The notes below the pieces were generated by a model. That model was given only the letters and a program-made list of their open reading frames with translations, did not search any database and was not told the origin of the DNA. Of a stretch of 64,000 nt of DNA, positions 55,646-64,000 are shown piece after piece (position 1 is the first letter of the stretch; every line of letters starts with the position of its first letter). Position numbers and translations under genes: made by a program. Source of the stretch: Burkholderiaceae bacterium (GTDB lineage Bacteria; Pseudomonadota; Gammaproteobacteria; Burkholderiales; Burkholderiaceae); the NCBI GenBank assembly GCA_021166835.1, contig JAJPEN010000091.1, positions 1 to 64,000 on the forward strand. Reading direction: 5' to 3'.

Positions 55646-57046
55646 ATGCTCCGGATCCACAACTCGCTAACGCGCAGCAAGGAAGTCTTCGTTCCGCTCG
55701 AGCCCGGCAAGGTCCGGATGTACGTCTGCGGAATGACGGTCTACGACTGGTGCCATGTCGGCCATGCGCGCGTGCTCGTCGTCTTCGACATGGTGCAGCG
55801 CTGGCTGCGCGCCAGCGGCTATCGCGTCACCTACGTGCGCAACATCACCGACATCGACGACAAGATCATCCGCCGCGCCGTCGAGAACGGCGAAACGATC
55901 GCCTCGCTCACCGGTCGCTTCATCGCGGCGATGCACGAGGACGCCGACGCGCTCGGCGTGCAGCGCCCCGATCACGAACCGCGCGCCACGCAGTTCGTCC
56001 CGCAGATGCTCGGCCTGATCGACCTGCTCGAGAAGAAGGGCCTGGCGTACCGCACCGATGAAGGCGACGTCGATTTCGCGGTACGGCGTTTCCCCGAGTA
56101 CGGCCGGCTGTCGGGGAAGTCGCTCGACGACCTGCGCGCCGGCGAGCGCGTGCGGGTGGCCGACGACAAGCGCGACCCGCTCGACTTCGTCCTGTGGAAG
56201 GCCGCCAAGCCCGACGAGCCCGAGGAGGCGCGCTGGGAGTCCCCCTACGGCTACGGACGCCCCGGATGGCACATCGAGTGCTCGGCGATGTCCACCAGCC
56301 TGCTGGGCAGGACGATCGACATTCACGGCGGCGGCGCCGACCTGCAGTTCCCGCACCACGAGAACGAGATCGCGCAGAGCGAAGGCGCGCTCGGCTGCAC
56401 CTTCGTGCGCTACTGGATGCACAACGGCTTCGTGCGCGTCGACGACGAGAAGATGTCGAAGTCGCTCGGCAATTTCTTCACGATCCGCGAGGTGCTCGAG
56501 AAATACGACGCTGAGGTGCTGCGCCTGTTCATCCTGCGCGCGCACTACCGCAGCCCGCTGAATCATTCCGACGCCCACCTGGACGACGCCCGCCTGGCGC
56601 TGCTGCGCCTGTACGGCGCGCTCGGCTCCGTGCGCGACGAAGACGATGCGCCGATCGACTGGTCCGATCCGTGGGCGGCGCGCTTTCGCGACGCGATGAA
56701 CGACGACTTCAACACGTCGGTGGCGCTCGCGGTGCTGTTCGAGTTGGCCGCCGAGGTGAATCGCACGCGCGCCCCGGCGCTCGAACGACTGCTGCGCGCG
56801 CTCGGCGCCATCCTGGGTCTGCTGCAGCGCGACCCGGCCGAGGTGCGACAGGGCGGGCTGCGCGGCAGGGCCGCGCAACGGGCCGACACGCTCGACGACG
56901 CGGCGATCGAGGCGCGCATCGCGCAGCGCGCCGACGCGAAGAAGGCCAGGCGCTATGCCGACGCCGATCGCATTCGCGACGAGCTGGCCGCGCACGGCGT
57001 CGTGCTCGAGGATTCCGCCGCCGGCACGACGTGGAGACGCTCGTGA
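55646..57046 (+). CDS. cysS: Cysteinyl-tRNA synthetase
   Basis: This class I synthetase has 466 residues. The zinc ligand Cys and HIGH motif lie in [16 protein letters not shown], and KMSKS is intact in the second half. ATG at 55646 gives the standard [10 protein letters not shown] start. A TATACT at 55518-55523, inside the divergent TPR gene, could be its -10. Confidence 0.96.
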   Translation: MLRIHNSLTRSKEVFVPLEPGKVRMYVCGMTVYDWCHVGHARVLVVFDMVQRWLRASGYRVTYVRNITDIDDKIIRRAVENGETIASLTGRFIAAMHEDADALGVQRPDHEPRATQFVPQMLGLIDLLEKKGLAYRTDEGDVDFAVRRFPEYGRLSGKSLDDLRAGERVRVADDKRDPLDFVLWKAAKPDEPEEARWESPYGYGRPGWHIECSAMSTSLLGRTIDIHGGGADLQFPHHENEIAQSEGALGCTFVRYWMHNGFVRVDDEKMSKSLGNFFTIREVLEKYDAEVLRLFILRAHYRSPLNHSDAHLDDARLALLRLYGALGSVRDEDDAPIDWSDPWAARFRDAMNDDFNTSVALAVLFELAAEVNRTRAPALERLLRALGAILGLLQRDPAEVRQGGLRGRAAQRADTLDDAAIEARIAQRADAKKARRYADADRIRDELAAHGVVLEDSAAGTTWRRS

Positions 57047-57101
57047 GTCGCGAGTCGTCCGCCCGTTCCGCCCGTTCCGCCTGGCCCGCCCGTCCCGCTC
57101 G

Positions 57102-58121
57102 ATGAAGCCGTTCTGGCTCCACTCGGGGCTCGCGCTGCTCGAGGCCGACGAGCACGGCGGCCTGCGTGTCACCGATGCCTTCCTCGTCGCGTATCTGCAT
57201 CATGTCGAGCTGGCGCCGATCGAGAGCTCGTGCCCGGCCGAACTCGCGCTGCACGCGAGCCTGCACGAGGATCCGCGGCGCAAGGTGGACGAGGCCGAAC
57301 TGAACGCGCTCGTCGACCGCGATGCGCGCGACAGCTGGCGGCTGTTCCTGCGCTTTCGCGATCGCCTGCTCGATGCGCCGAACCTGCAGGCGGCCTACGT
57401 GGCGATCTTCGCCGATGCGCAGCGCAGCGGGCGCATCGACGTGCCGCCGCTGCTGGTCGAGCAGCTCGCGCAGATCATCGTCCACCACATGCTCGCCCAC
57501 TGCGAAGACGGGCTGATGCTGCGCGTGGCCGAACTGTGGTTTCGCGAGCAGCGCGTCACGCTCGTCGACGGGCGCGTGCTGCTCGCCGATCTCGAAACGG
57601 TCGAGGCGCGCGCGGCCGGCGCCGGCCGCGGCAACCTCGGGCGCCTGCTCGCGCAGGCGCAGACCGGCACGAGCGTGGACTTCGACGTGATCGACACGAC
57701 GAACGCCGACGCGTATTTCGGCCGCGACGAGCAGCACGACTTCGCCGTCGAGATCGGACACGGCCGCGCGGCCGCGCAGCGGCTGTGCGAGCTGCTGCAA
57801 CGCTGGATCGGGCATCTGCTCGGCGTGGGCGTGCAGGTGAACAGCCTGTCGTCGATCGAGGACCCACGCTGGCGCTGGCACACGGGGCTGGACACGCAGT
57901 CGAGCCTGCTGCTCGACAAGCTCTATCGCGGCGAGGGTCTCGATCCCGACGAGCACCGGCGCCTGCTGTTGCTGATGCGGCTCGATTTCGATCGCCTCGA
58001 AGACCAGGATCCGCGCGTGGCCGGCAAGCCGGTCTATCTGGCGCTCGCCGCCGACGAGGCGGGCGTGCTGCGGATGAAGCCGCAGAACCTGCTCTTCAAC
58101 CTGCCGTTGCAGGCGCACTGA
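57102..58121 (+). CDS. DUF6352 family protein
   Basis: This 339-residue cytosolic protein starts [14 protein letters not shown] and matches the DUF6352 family of betaproteobacteria; its function is unknown. It is largely helical, with no signal peptide. The gene overlaps the next one by one base and follows cysS by 55 bases, so it is probably part of the cysS-accA run. Confidence 0.75.
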   Translation: MKPFWLHSGLALLEADEHGGLRVTDAFLVAYLHHVELAPIESSCPAELALHASLHEDPRRKVDEAELNALVDRDARDSWRLFLRFRDRLLDAPNLQAAYVAIFADAQRSGRIDVPPLLVEQLAQIIVHHMLAHCEDGLMLRVAELWFREQRVTLVDGRVLLADLETVEARAAGAGRGNLGRLLAQAQTGTSVDFDVIDTTNADAYFGRDEQHDFAVEIGHGRAAAQRLCELLQRWIGHLLGVGVQVNSLSSIEDPRWRWHTGLDTQSSLLLDKLYRGEGLDPDEHRRLLLLMRLDFDRLEDQDPRVAGKPVYLALAADEAGVLRMKPQNLLFNLPLQAH

Positions 58122-58744
58122 TGTCGAGGCCCGCGTACTGGGACGAAGCCTGCGCGACGCTCGCCGGCAGCGACGCGACGATGGCGGGGATCATCGATCG
58201 CTGCGGCGGGCACCTCGTCTCGCGCGGCGATGCGTTCCAGACGCTCGCCCGCTCGATCGTCGGCCAGCAGATCTCGGTGCGTGCGGCGCAATCGGTGTGG
58301 GAGCGTTTCGTCGTCGCCTGCGGCGCGGAAGGTCCGGCGCCGTTGCGCGTCTCGCGCATGCGCCCGACGACGCTGCGCAACTGCGGCCTGTCGCAGCGCA
58401 AGGCGGAGTACCTGAAGGACCTCGCCGCGCATTTCCGCTCGGGCGAAGTCGATCCGGCCCGCTGGCCGCTGCTCGACGACGACGCGATCATCGACGAGCT
58501 GTGCGCGGTGCGCGGCATCGGGCGCTGGACCGCGGAGATGTTCCTGATCTTCAATCTGATGCGGCCGGACGTCTATCCTGTCGACGACGTCGGCCTGCTG
58601 CGCGGGATCGCCTCGCAGTACCGCGAGGGGCGTCCGGTCTCGCGCGCCGAAGCGATCGAGATCGGCGAGGCGTGGCGCCCGTGGCGCACGGTGGCCACCT
58701 GGTATCTGTGGCGCGTGCAGGATCCGTTGCCGGTGGAATATTGA
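58121..58744 (+). CDS. DNA-3-methyladenine glycosylase II (AlkA-like)
   Basis: This 207-residue HhH-GPD glycosylase removes alkylated bases. The helix-hairpin-helix region [14 protein letters not shown] and the catalytic Asp in YPVDDVGL are intact. It lacks the N-terminal domain of E. coli AlkA. The stop overlaps the accA start by one base. Confidence 0.9.
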   Translation: MSRPAYWDEACATLAGSDATMAGIIDRCGGHLVSRGDAFQTLARSIVGQQISVRAAQSVWERFVVACGAEGPAPLRVSRMRPTTLRNCGLSQRKAEYLKDLAAHFRSGEVDPARWPLLDDDAIIDELCAVRGIGRWTAEMFLIFNLMRPDVYPVDDVGLLRGIASQYREGRPVSRAEAIEIGEAWRPWRTVATWYLWRVQDPLPVEY

Positions 58745-59712
58745 TGAAGATGACCTTCCTCGAATTCGAGCAGCCGATCGCCGATCTCGAACAGAAGATC
58801 GAGGCGCTGCGTTTCGCGCAGGAAGACTCCGCGGTCGACATCGCCGAGGAGGTCGCGCGACTGCAGCAGAAGAGCCAGCTGCTGCTGAAGGACACCTACG
58901 CCAAGCTCACGCCGTGGCAGGTGGCGATGGTGGCGCGCCATCCGCAGCGGCCGTACACGCTCGATTACGTGCAGGCGATCTTCACCGACTTCCACGAGCT
59001 GCACGGCGATCGCGAATTCGCCGACGACCCGGCCATCGTGGGCGGACTGGCGCGGCTGAACGGCCAGCCGGTGATGGTGCTGGGCCACCAGAAGGGCCGC
59101 GGCACGAAGGAGCGCAGCCAGCGCAACTTCGGCATGCCGCGTCCCGAGGGCTACCGCAAGGCGCTGCGGCTGATGAAGCTCGCCGAGAAGTTCGAGCTGC
59201 CGCTGTTCACCTTCGTCGACACGCCCGGCGCGTTTCCCGGCATCGATGCCGAGGAGCGCAACCAGTCGGAGGCGATCGGGCGCAATCTCTACGAGATGGC
59301 GGCGCTGCGCGTGCCGATCGTCACCACGATCATCGGCGAGGGCGGCTCGGGCGGCGCGCTGGCCATCGCGGTGGGCGACGTCACGCTGATGCTGCAGTAC
59401 GCGATCTACTCGGTGATCTCGCCCGAGGGCTGTGCTGCGATCCTGTGGAAGAGCGCCGAGAAGGCGCCCGAGGCGGCCGAGACGCTCGGCATCACGGCGC
59501 ATCGACTGAAGGCGCTCGGGCTGGTCGATCGCATCATCAGCGAGCCGGTGGGCGGCGCGCATCGCGACCCGGCGCACATGGCGCAGCTGCTCAAGCGCGC
59601 GCTGTCCGATGCGCTGCGCCAGTTCCAGGGGGTCGATCCGAAGGCGCTGCTCGAGCAGCGGCATCAGCGGATCATGCACTATGGGAAATTCAAGGAGCTG
59701 GGGCAGGCCTGA
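58744..59712 (+). CDS. accA: Acetyl-CoA carboxylase carboxyltransferase subunit alpha
   Basis: AccA, with AccD, transfers the carboxyl group from biotin to acetyl-CoA, the first step of fatty acid synthesis. The 322-residue length and motifs [45 protein letters not shown] and [11 protein letters not shown] are standard. It is followed directly by tilS. Confidence 0.97.
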   Translation: MKMTFLEFEQPIADLEQKIEALRFAQEDSAVDIAEEVARLQQKSQLLLKDTYAKLTPWQVAMVARHPQRPYTLDYVQAIFTDFHELHGDREFADDPAIVGGLARLNGQPVMVLGHQKGRGTKERSQRNFGMPRPEGYRKALRLMKLAEKFELPLFTFVDTPGAFPGIDAEERNQSEAIGRNLYEMAALRVPIVTTIIGEGGSGGALAIAVGDVTLMLQYAIYSVISPEGCAAILWKSAEKAPEAAETLGITAHRLKALGLVDRIISEPVGGAHRDPAHMAQLLKRALSDALRQFQGVDPKALLEQRHQRIMHYGKFKELGQA

Positions 59713-59734
59713 AAGGACGGCGCTCGCCGGCGAC

Positions 59735-61159
59735 GTGCCTGCCGATGACGCAGCCGGCGTCGCTGTGCACGACGTCGTCGATGCGGTCGATTCGTCGCTG
59801 CGCCGCCTCGCTCCCGACGACCGCGTCGTCGTCGCCTTCAGCGGCGGCGTCGATTCCTCGGTGCTGCTCGACGCCGTCGTGCGCTGCCGGCCGCGCGAGT
59901 GCGTCGTCGCATGGCACGTGCATCACGGACTGCAGCTGCAGGCCGACGCGTGGCGCGCGCATTGCGAACGCGAAGCGGCGCGGCTCGGCGTACGTTTCGG
60001 GGCGACACGCCTGGCAGCCGCGCCGCGCAGCGGCAATCTCGAAGCATGGGCGCGCCGGATGCGCTACCGGTCACTGTGGGACGCGGTCGCGGAAACGGAT
60101 TCGCGCGCGCTGCTCACCGCGCATCACGCCGACGACCAGCTCGAGACGGTGCTGATGCGCCTGGCGCGCGGCAGCGGGCCGGCGGCGCTCGGCGCGATGG
60201 CGCCGGCGCAGCAGCGGCGCCCCGGTGGCTGGCTGCTGCGTCCGCTGCTCGCCATCGGTCGCGAGCGCATCGTCGAATGCGCACGCGAGCGCGGTCTCGC
60301 GTGGATCGAAGACCCGATGAACGCCGATACGGATTTCCTGCGCGTGGCCTTGCGCACGCGCGTGATTCCGCAGCTGGCGAAGGCGGCGCCGGCCCTGCGC
60401 GAGAACGTGCTGCGTTCGGCCGAGTGGCTGCGTGAGAGCGGCGAGGCGCTGCGCGAGCTTGCCGAGCGCGACCTGCGCGAGGCGGGGATCGAGCCGGGGG
60501 CGGCCGCCTTCGACCGGCGCCCGCTTGCCGCGCTGCCGGCTGCCCGGCGCGATCTCGCCGTTCGCGCATGGTTCGACTCGCTGGGCGTAGCGGCGCCGAG
60601 CCGCGCGCGTCTTGCCGAGTGGGTCTCGCAGATGCTGCTCGGCGGCTCGGCGCACGCGCTGCTCGAGCACGATGGGTTGCGCTTTCGCCGCTATCGCGAT
60701 CGGGTCAGCGTCGAGGCGTTGCAGCATGCAATGCCGACGACGGCGCCGTCGGTTTTTGCCTTTCGCTGGAGCGGCGAGAGCGAGATTGGATTGCCGCAGT
60801 GGGGAGGCGCATTGCGCTTCGTGAAGTCGCGGCGGCCCGATGCGATCGCGGCCCGATGGCTCGCCTTGCAGCCGCTCGAAGTCCGTTCGGCTCGCGGCGG
60901 GCAGCGACTGCAGCCACGTGCGCCTGGCCCGAGTCGAAGCGTGAAGAACCTGTTCCAGGAGCGTGGTGTCCCGCCGCACCTGCGGGCGTGGATGCCGACG
61001 TTGCACGCCGGCGATCGGCTGCTGTACGTGGCGGGAATCGGCATGGATCGCAGCCGGACGCCCGAAGCGGAGGACGGTTCGCGCATCGAGATCGAGTGGC
61101 GCGCCGACGACGCCGACGATCCGCGCGCGGCCTTCGGCGAGCCCACCCCTTCCGTATAA
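59735..61159 (+). CDS. tilS: tRNA(Ile)-lysidine synthetase
   Basis: TilS modifies C34 of tRNA-Ile(CAU) to lysidine. The ATP-binding motif SGGVDSS lies near residue 32, followed by HVHHGLQ, TAHHADDQLET and the C-terminal domain (FQERGVPPHLR). The start is uncertain: GTG at 59735 is used, ATG at 59681 would overlap accA, and GTG at 59765 is also in frame. The length of about 474 residues is normal. Confidence 0.9.
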   Translation: MPADDAAGVAVHDVVDAVDSSLRRLAPDDRVVVAFSGGVDSSVLLDAVVRCRPRECVVAWHVHHGLQLQADAWRAHCEREAARLGVRFGATRLAAAPRSGNLEAWARRMRYRSLWDAVAETDSRALLTAHHADDQLETVLMRLARGSGPAALGAMAPAQQRRPGGWLLRPLLAIGRERIVECARERGLAWIEDPMNADTDFLRVALRTRVIPQLAKAAPALRENVLRSAEWLRESGEALRELAERDLREAGIEPGAAAFDRRPLAALPAARRDLAVRAWFDSLGVAAPSRARLAEWVSQMLLGGSAHALLEHDGLRFRRYRDRVSVEALQHAMPTTAPSVFAFRWSGESEIGLPQWGGALRFVKSRRPDAIAARWLALQPLEVRSARGGQRLQPRAPGPSRSVKNLFQERGVPPHLRAWMPTLHAGDRLLYVAGIGMDRSRTPEAEDGSRIEIEWRADDADDPRAAFGEPTPSV

Positions 61160-61160
61160 T
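61155..61160 (+). promoter_or_regulatory. Consensus -10 element of lysC
   Basis: A perfect TATAAT overlaps the tilS stop codon and is 37 bases before the lysC ATG. Confidence 0.6.
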
Positions 61161-61196
61161 TGCGGGTTTTTTGCGTCGCGCGCGGCGGGAACCGGG

Positions 61197-62474
61197 ATGG
61201 CCCTGATCGTTCACAAGTACGGCGGCACCTCGATGGGCTCGGTGGAGCGCATCCGCAACGTCGCGCGCCGCGTCGCCACCTGGCGGGAAGCGGGGCACCG
61301 GATGGTCGTCGTGCCGTCGGCGATGGCCGGCGAGACGAACCGGCTGATCGCGCTGGCGCGCGAGATCCAGCCGCAACCCGACCGGCGCGAACTCGACGTG
61401 ATCGCCTCCACCGGCGAGCAGGTCTCGGTGGGGCTGCTCGCGATGGCGCTGAAGGCGATCGGCATCGACGCTGTCAGCTACGCCGGCTGGCAGGTGCCGG
61501 TGCGCACCGACAGCGCGTTTACGAAGGCGCGCATCGTGTCGATCGACGATACGCGTGTGCGCAAGGACCTCGACGCCGGTCGCGTCGTCATCATCACCGG
61601 CTTCCAGGGCGTGGACGTCGACGGCAACATCACCACGCTGGGGCGCGGCGGCTCGGACACCTCGGCGGTGGCGGTTGCCGCCGCGCTGAAGGCCGACGAG
61701 TGCCTGATCTACACCGACGTCGACGGCGTCTACACCACCGACCCGCGCATCGTTCCCGAAGCGCGGCGCCTGGAGCGCGTCACCTTCGAGGAGATGCTCG
61801 AGATGGCGAGCCTCGGGTCCAAGGTGCTGCAGATCCGCTCGGTGGAGTTCGCCGGCAAGTACAAGGTGAAGACGCGGGTGCTTTCGAGCCTCACGCCGCC
61901 CGACATTCCCGTCGAGATCGAGGCGAAGTCGGGCACGCTGATCACATTCGAGGAAGATCCGGAAATGGAGCAGGCCGTCATCTCGGGCATCGCGTTCAAC
62001 CGTGACGAGGCGAAGATCACGATCACCCGCGTGCCCGACCGCCCGGGCATTGCCTATCAGATCCTGGGCGCGATCGCCGACGCGAACATCGACGTCGACA
62101 TGATCATCCAGAACCAGAGCGTCGAGGGCACCACCGATTTCTCGTTCACCGTGCAGGCGCCCGAACTGCAGCGCGCGATCGACGTGCTGAACGCGAAGGT
62201 GAAGGACGAGATCGGCGCGAAGGAGATCATCGGCGACCCGAAGATCGCCAAGGTGTCGGTCGTCGGCATCGGCATGCGCTCGCACGTGGGCGTGGCCAGC
62301 CTGATGTTCAGGACGCTGTCGGAAGAGGGCATCAACATCCAGATGATCTCGACGAGCGAGATTAAGATCTCGGTAATCATCGAGGACAAGTACATGGAGC
62401 TGGCCGTGCGCGCGCTGCACAAGGCCTTCGGGCTGGACAAGCCGGCGATGGCGGGGGAGCCGGTCGGGAAGTAG
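61197..62474 (+). CDS. lysC: Aspartate kinase
   Basis: Aspartate kinase starts the lysine, threonine and methionine pathways. The 425-residue protein has the kinase signature VHKYGGTSMGS at the N-terminus, GRGGSDTSAVA, and two C-terminal ACT domains (VPDRPGIAYQI and VVGIGMRSHVGVA), so feedback inhibition by amino acids is expected. CGGGA lies upstream of the ATG. Confidence 0.97.
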   Translation: MALIVHKYGGTSMGSVERIRNVARRVATWREAGHRMVVVPSAMAGETNRLIALAREIQPQPDRRELDVIASTGEQVSVGLLAMALKAIGIDAVSYAGWQVPVRTDSAFTKARIVSIDDTRVRKDLDAGRVVIITGFQGVDVDGNITTLGRGGSDTSAVAVAAALKADECLIYTDVDGVYTTDPRIVPEARRLERVTFEEMLEMASLGSKVLQIRSVEFAGKYKVKTRVLSSLTPPDIPVEIEAKSGTLITFEEDPEMEQAVISGIAFNRDEAKITITRVPDRPGIAYQILGAIADANIDVDMIIQNQSVEGTTDFSFTVQAPELQRAIDVLNAKVKDEIGAKEIIGDPKIAKVSVVGIGMRSHVGVASLMFRTLSEEGINIQMISTSEIKISVIIEDKYMELAVRALHKAFGLDKPAMAGEPVGK

Positions 62475-62478
62475 TAGC

Positions 62479-62571
62479 TGGCGGAGACGGAGGGATTCGA
62501 ACCCTCGATGCAGTTTTTGGCCGCATGCTCCCTTAGCAGGGGAGTGCCTTCGACCTCTCGGCCACGTCTCC
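62479..62571 (-). tRNA. tRNA-Ser (anticodon GCU)
   Basis: On the minus strand the acceptor stem GGAGACG pairs with CGTCTCC, followed by G and an encoded CCA (62479-62481). The anticodon is at 62535-62537. A long variable arm and the T-loop GGTTCGAATCC are visible, as in class II serine tRNAs. It sits after lysC, its usual place in Burkholderiales. Confidence 0.96.
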
Positions 62572-62694
62572 TGGCTTCGAATGAGATAACGCTCGCTCGA
62601 TGCCGGCTCGGGCGGGATTGTACCGCACGACTTCGTTCCGGCGCTTTCGCGGCGACGGGATGTCCCAGGTCTTCAACGTTCGGGAAGCGCCTTT

Positions 62695-63036
62695 TCAGCC
62701 CTCGAGAATCGCCATCAGGCGCCCCAGGGCATCGTCGATAACCGTCTGCGGCGCGCGTTCGATCTTGCGCGCCTTTCTCGCGACGAGGTCGAGCGTTCGG
62801 ATCTTGTTGACCAGCGCGACGCCATGTGTCCTGCATCCGGTGCCGGAGAGAGTCACGGCGAAGCCGGCATGACGCGAGAAGTCGCCTCCCTGCGTGATGG
62901 GCGCAACCAGCACATCTCCCAGGCGGTTGAACTCTCGGGTTGTGAGAACGAGGGCGGGCCGTGTGCCTCTCTGCTCATGTCCCATGGTCGGGTCGAGGGG
63001 CACCGACACGATGTCTCCGCGCTCGAAGACGGCCAT
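62695..63036 (-). CDS. MazF/PemK family toxin
   Basis: This 113-residue protein is a type II toxin endoribonuclease of the MazF/PemK/ChpB family. It has FERGDIVSVPLDPTMGHEQ near the N-terminus and RPALVLTTREFNR, with TQGG later. Its start overlaps the antitoxin stop (ATGA), the usual toxin-antitoxin arrangement. Confidence 0.9.
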   Translation of the reverse strand: MAVFERGDIVSVPLDPTMGHEQRGTRPALVLTTREFNRLGDVLVAPITQGGDFSRHAGFAVTLSGTGCRTHGVALVNKIRTLDLVARKARKIERAPQTVIDDALGRLMAILEG

Positions 63037-63287
63037 CACCAAACCTCGTTGCCCACCGGACTTGCGGACTCCCACTCGACGAGATCGATCGGCGGCGGTG
63101 CCTTGGGATCGCATTGAGCAATCAGGTCGCTCAGGACGTACCTGCGTTTGCGAACCAGCACGATCCCGCCTTCTTCGGTCGTCGACAATGTCATCTGTTG
63201 ACCCGCCGAAAGGCCAAGGTCTTTCAGGACGGCAGGCGGTAGCACCGCCACCGTGCTGTTTCCGTACTTTCGCAAGACGATCTCCAC
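63036..63287 (-). CDS. AbrB/MazE-type antitoxin
   Basis: The N-terminal swapped-hairpin DNA-binding domain (VLRKYGNSTVAVLPPAVLKDL) is followed by an acidic tail that would bind the toxin. GTG at 63287 has GAAGG five bases upstream; an in-frame ATG at 63317 has none. It would repress its own operon. Confidence 0.85.
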   Translation of the reverse strand: MEIVLRKYGNSTVAVLPPAVLKDLGLSAGQQMTLSTTEEGGIVLVRKRRYVLSDLIAQCDPKAPPPIDLVEWESASPVGNEVW

Positions 63288-63309
63288 GGGCACCTTCGTT
63301 TGGCAATGT

Positions 63310-63323
63310 TGAACCATGAACCA
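63310..63323. promoter_or_regulatory. Tandem TGAACCA heptamer upstream of the antitoxin
   Basis: Two adjacent copies of TGAACCA lie 23 bases before the antitoxin start. They could be the operator of this autoregulated pair. Confidence 0.3.
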
Positions 63324-63500
63324 GTGTGGGCAACTGATGCCGGATTGTCAAGCATTGTTAAACGGATCGAAGCTGGAGGCGATCTACGACTTCGGATTGC
63401 AGCTGATCCTTCGCGAGAGGCAGAAAAGCGAAGGAGGCGGTTCTAAGACGCAAGCGTGGCGGGCAGTGAAAGGAATCGGCAGCCTGCCTCGGGCCGCTCG

Positions 63501-63959
63501 TCAGCGACCCGCGAATCTCCCGCCGATCCGCGCTCGCGGAACCCTTTTCCAGATCCCCGAAGCCGCAGCGACGCTGCGCGAGCCCGCCGTCAACACGCCG
63601 CGCAGGAAGACGAGCGACGCCGTGCGGCGGACCACTTCCGGACGCAGCTCGATGAACTCGCCGATTCGCGCCGACGACAGGAACTGCATCTCGAACTGGA
63701 TCGTCACGCAGGGCGTCCCTTCCGCCGCCTGCCATGCGCACAGGCCGAGTGCACGATCGGCGAAGGTCATCAGCATGCCTCCCTGGACGACGCCGAGCAG
63801 GTTGGCATGCTTCGGATCCGCGACGAAGCCGTAGCGCATGCCGTCCGCGTCGCGTCGTTCCCAGATCGGGCCGACGTGTTCGATGAAGCCCTCGTCGATG
63901 TGGGCCGTCCATCCTTCCCGCGCGGGATCGATGCAAGGGTGTACGGGTCCGGATCGCAT
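63501..63959 (-). CDS. PaaI-family hotdog thioesterase
   Basis: This 152-residue protein belongs to the PaaI/acyl-CoA thioesterase group. The motif NLLGVVQGGMLMTFADRALG with the HGG-type loop (here QGG) and catalytic Asp is recognisable. It would hydrolyse acyl-CoA in the cytoplasm. A 7-bp hairpin (CCTTCGC/GCGAAGG, 63409-63435) lies beyond its stop codon. Confidence 0.85.
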   Translation of the reverse strand: MRSGPVHPCIDPAREGWTAHIDEGFIEHVGPIWERRDADGMRYGFVADPKHANLLGVVQGGMLMTFADRALGLCAWQAAEGTPCVTIQFEMQFLSSARIGEFIELRPEVVRRTASLVFLRGVLTAGSRSVAAASGIWKRVPRARIGGRFAGR

Positions 63960-64000
63960 GGCTTCAAGAATGCAGTGCGAACATCGCCTGAAGCGTCTGC

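Noticed and set aside
61141..61196. Rho-independent terminator of tilS at the T-run before lysC
   Set aside because: The T-run is not preceded by a stem; the TATAAT there is better explained as the lysC promoter.

Overview
The window is a 64 kb chromosomal segment of a GC-rich betaproteobacterium, most likely a member of the Burkholderiales; I cannot resolve the genus. The evidence is gene content and order: pyrG-kdsA-eno-ftsB, dapA-bamC, suhB/trmJ-cysE, lpxH-peptidyl-prolyl isomerase-cysS, and alkA-type glycosylase-accA-tilS-lysC-tRNA-Ser are housekeeping neighbourhoods of that order. There is no prophage, CRISPR array or rRNA operon.

Layout. 0-9 kb: a glycine-rich RRM RNA-binding protein, ETF-ubiquinone oxidoreductase, an SDR/cytochrome P450 pair, a DUF3422 membrane protein, a thioesterase, scoBA and a CDF metal exporter. 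9-13.7 kb: the pyrG-kdsA-eno-ftsB run. 13.7-14.3 kb: a non-coding island built from two inverted, MITE-like repeats. 14.3-23.8 kb: gamma carbonic anhydrase, a PQQ sugar dehydrogenase/cytochrome c/TonB-receptor operon, an acyl-CoA synthetase, and a hydrolase/PHP phosphatase/YciO/M50 protease run. 23.8-26.3 kb: a second non-coding island with a ~400 bp hairpin-forming sequence and an IS110-family (IS1111-type) insertion sequence set between 97 bp inverted repeats. 26.3-34.2 kb: a PAS/GGDEF/EAL protein with a possible AUU start, a methyltransferase, dapA-bamC-MBL hydrolase, an alanine-rich lipoprotein and a SlyD-like FKBP. 44.4-64 kb: mutS, rnk and further housekeeping genes, ending in a MazEF-type toxin-antitoxin pair and a PaaI-type thioesterase.

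The most interesting region is 34.3-44.4 kb, an unusual respiratory module. One eight-gene operon encodes a small membrane protein, a CuA subunit II, a heme-copper subunit I, a SCO/SenC factor, a cytochrome b fused to two [4Fe-4S] clusters and an MvhD-like domain, a membrane-anchored unknown protein, a second heme-copper-type catalytic protein, and a CtaA/COX15-like protein. A divergent gene encodes a cytochrome b fused to a plant-type ferredoxin and an FAD/NAD reductase. In both catalytic subunits every histidine ligand is present, but the tyrosine expected four residues after the first CuB histidine is missing (Gln in one, Phe in the other). The start of the operon carries an FNR/Dnr-type box at -41.5 relative to a plausible -10. 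Together with the order subunit II-subunit I-senC, which recalls the norSY-senC cluster of ammonia oxidisers, this suggests a nitric oxide reductase (sNOR-like) or alternative oxidase module with its own electron-input proteins. That function is inferred, not shown.

Starts were chosen by ribosome-binding site, overlap with the preceding gene and family length; several genes appear to use GTG or TTG. All coordinates are read by eye from the sequence.
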